This document shows, piece after piece, positions 5,516-5,626 of a DNA stretch of 5,626 nucleotides. Each line of letters opens with the position of its first letter. Position 1 is the first letter of the stretch. Made by a program: the position numbers and the translations under genes. The notes under the pieces were generated by a model, which was not told the DNA's origin, did not search any database, and worked only from the letters and a program-made list of their open reading frames with translations. Source of the stretch: Spirochaetaceae bacterium (GTDB lineage: Bacteria > Spirochaetota > Spirochaetia > Treponematales > Breznakiellaceae); NCBI GenBank assembly GCA_031257135.1, contig JAIRPH010000237.1, positions 1 to 5,626 of the forward strand. The letters run 5' to 3'.

Positions 5516-5626
5516 TCACCAGACCTTCGGCGCGGAAACCGGCGCGGTTATGGTCACATCTTCTCCAGACGGCTCAATGAGAAAAAAACCCTGCGATAAC
5601 GCATACCGCTTCGTATCGCCGTCTAT
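5516..5626 (-). CDS. C-terminal end of an unidentified protein (partial, runs off window)
   Basis: A minus-strand frame is open from the window edge to TGA 5518-5516 and encodes 36 residues ending FLIEPSGEDVTITAPVSA plus PKVW. The alternation of hydrophobic and polar residues looks like beta-strands, and the composition is that of a real protein, unlike the other two minus frames, which hit stops sooner. The pattern YALSQGFFLIEPSG followed by VTITAPVSA loosely recalls the last strands of the beta-sandwich of F1-ATPase epsilon subunits that lack the helical tail, but so short a piece cannot be assigned. The importer start lies 242 bp downstream. Confidence 0.5.
   Translation of the reverse strand: MDGDTKRYALSQGFFLIEPSGEDVTITAPVSAPKVW

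Noticed and set aside
5365..5580. Plus-strand 71-codon arginine-rich ORF
   Set aside because: It is made largely of the GC-rich inverted repeats, has no domain-like sequence, and its 3' part lies antisense to a more protein-like frame.
1..5626. CRISPR array, tRNA or rRNA gene
   Set aside because: No regularly spaced direct repeats, no cloverleaf with the usual T-arm sequence and no rRNA-like segment was seen on either strand.

Overview
The window is a compact bacterial locus with every recognisable gene on the minus strand, so it reads right to left. From right to left it holds: the last 36 codons of an unidentified gene, running off the window edge; a GC-rich, hairpin-rich intergenic element; a complete three-gene ABC importer of the BtuFCD/FecBCD class (binding protein, permease, ATPase); an LL-diaminopimelate aminotransferase gene (dapL); a terminator-like hairpin; a strong promoter with a leader of about 215 nt; an AT-rich gene for a serine alpha/beta-hydrolase-like protein; and the start of an insertion sequence whose first 17 transposase codons resemble the zinc-ribbon N-terminus of IS1-family InsA.

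There are two compositional zones. The right part (about 1231-5626) is GC-rich: bases 1321-1380 inside dapL hold 34 G+C of 60. The left part (about 1-1230) is AT-rich: bases 361-420 inside the hydrolase gene hold 13 G+C of 60. With the insertion sequence at the far left, this suggests that the hydrolase gene and its surroundings were acquired horizontally beside a resident housekeeping and transport region.

The organism cannot be named from this window. DapL is scattered across spirochaetes, chlamydiae, some anaerobic Firmicutes and Deltaproteobacteria, and others. The transporter sequences and mixed composition would suit an anaerobic spirochaete (Treponema-like), but that is a guess.

The importer genes are tightly packed (GTGA overlap, then an 11-nt gap) and surely form one transcription unit. 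The binding protein captures a cobalamin- or siderophore-like ligand outside the inner membrane, the permease forms the channel and the ATPase drives it. dapL follows after 98 nt with a good Shine-Dalgarno and a possible promoter of its own. It makes LL-diaminopimelate for lysine and peptidoglycan and has no evident functional link to the importer. The most interesting spots are the junction between hydrolase gene and insertion sequence, where the IS end seems to supply the gene's stop codon; the hydrolase leader, with a hairpin over its ribosome binding site; and the structured element upstream of the importer.
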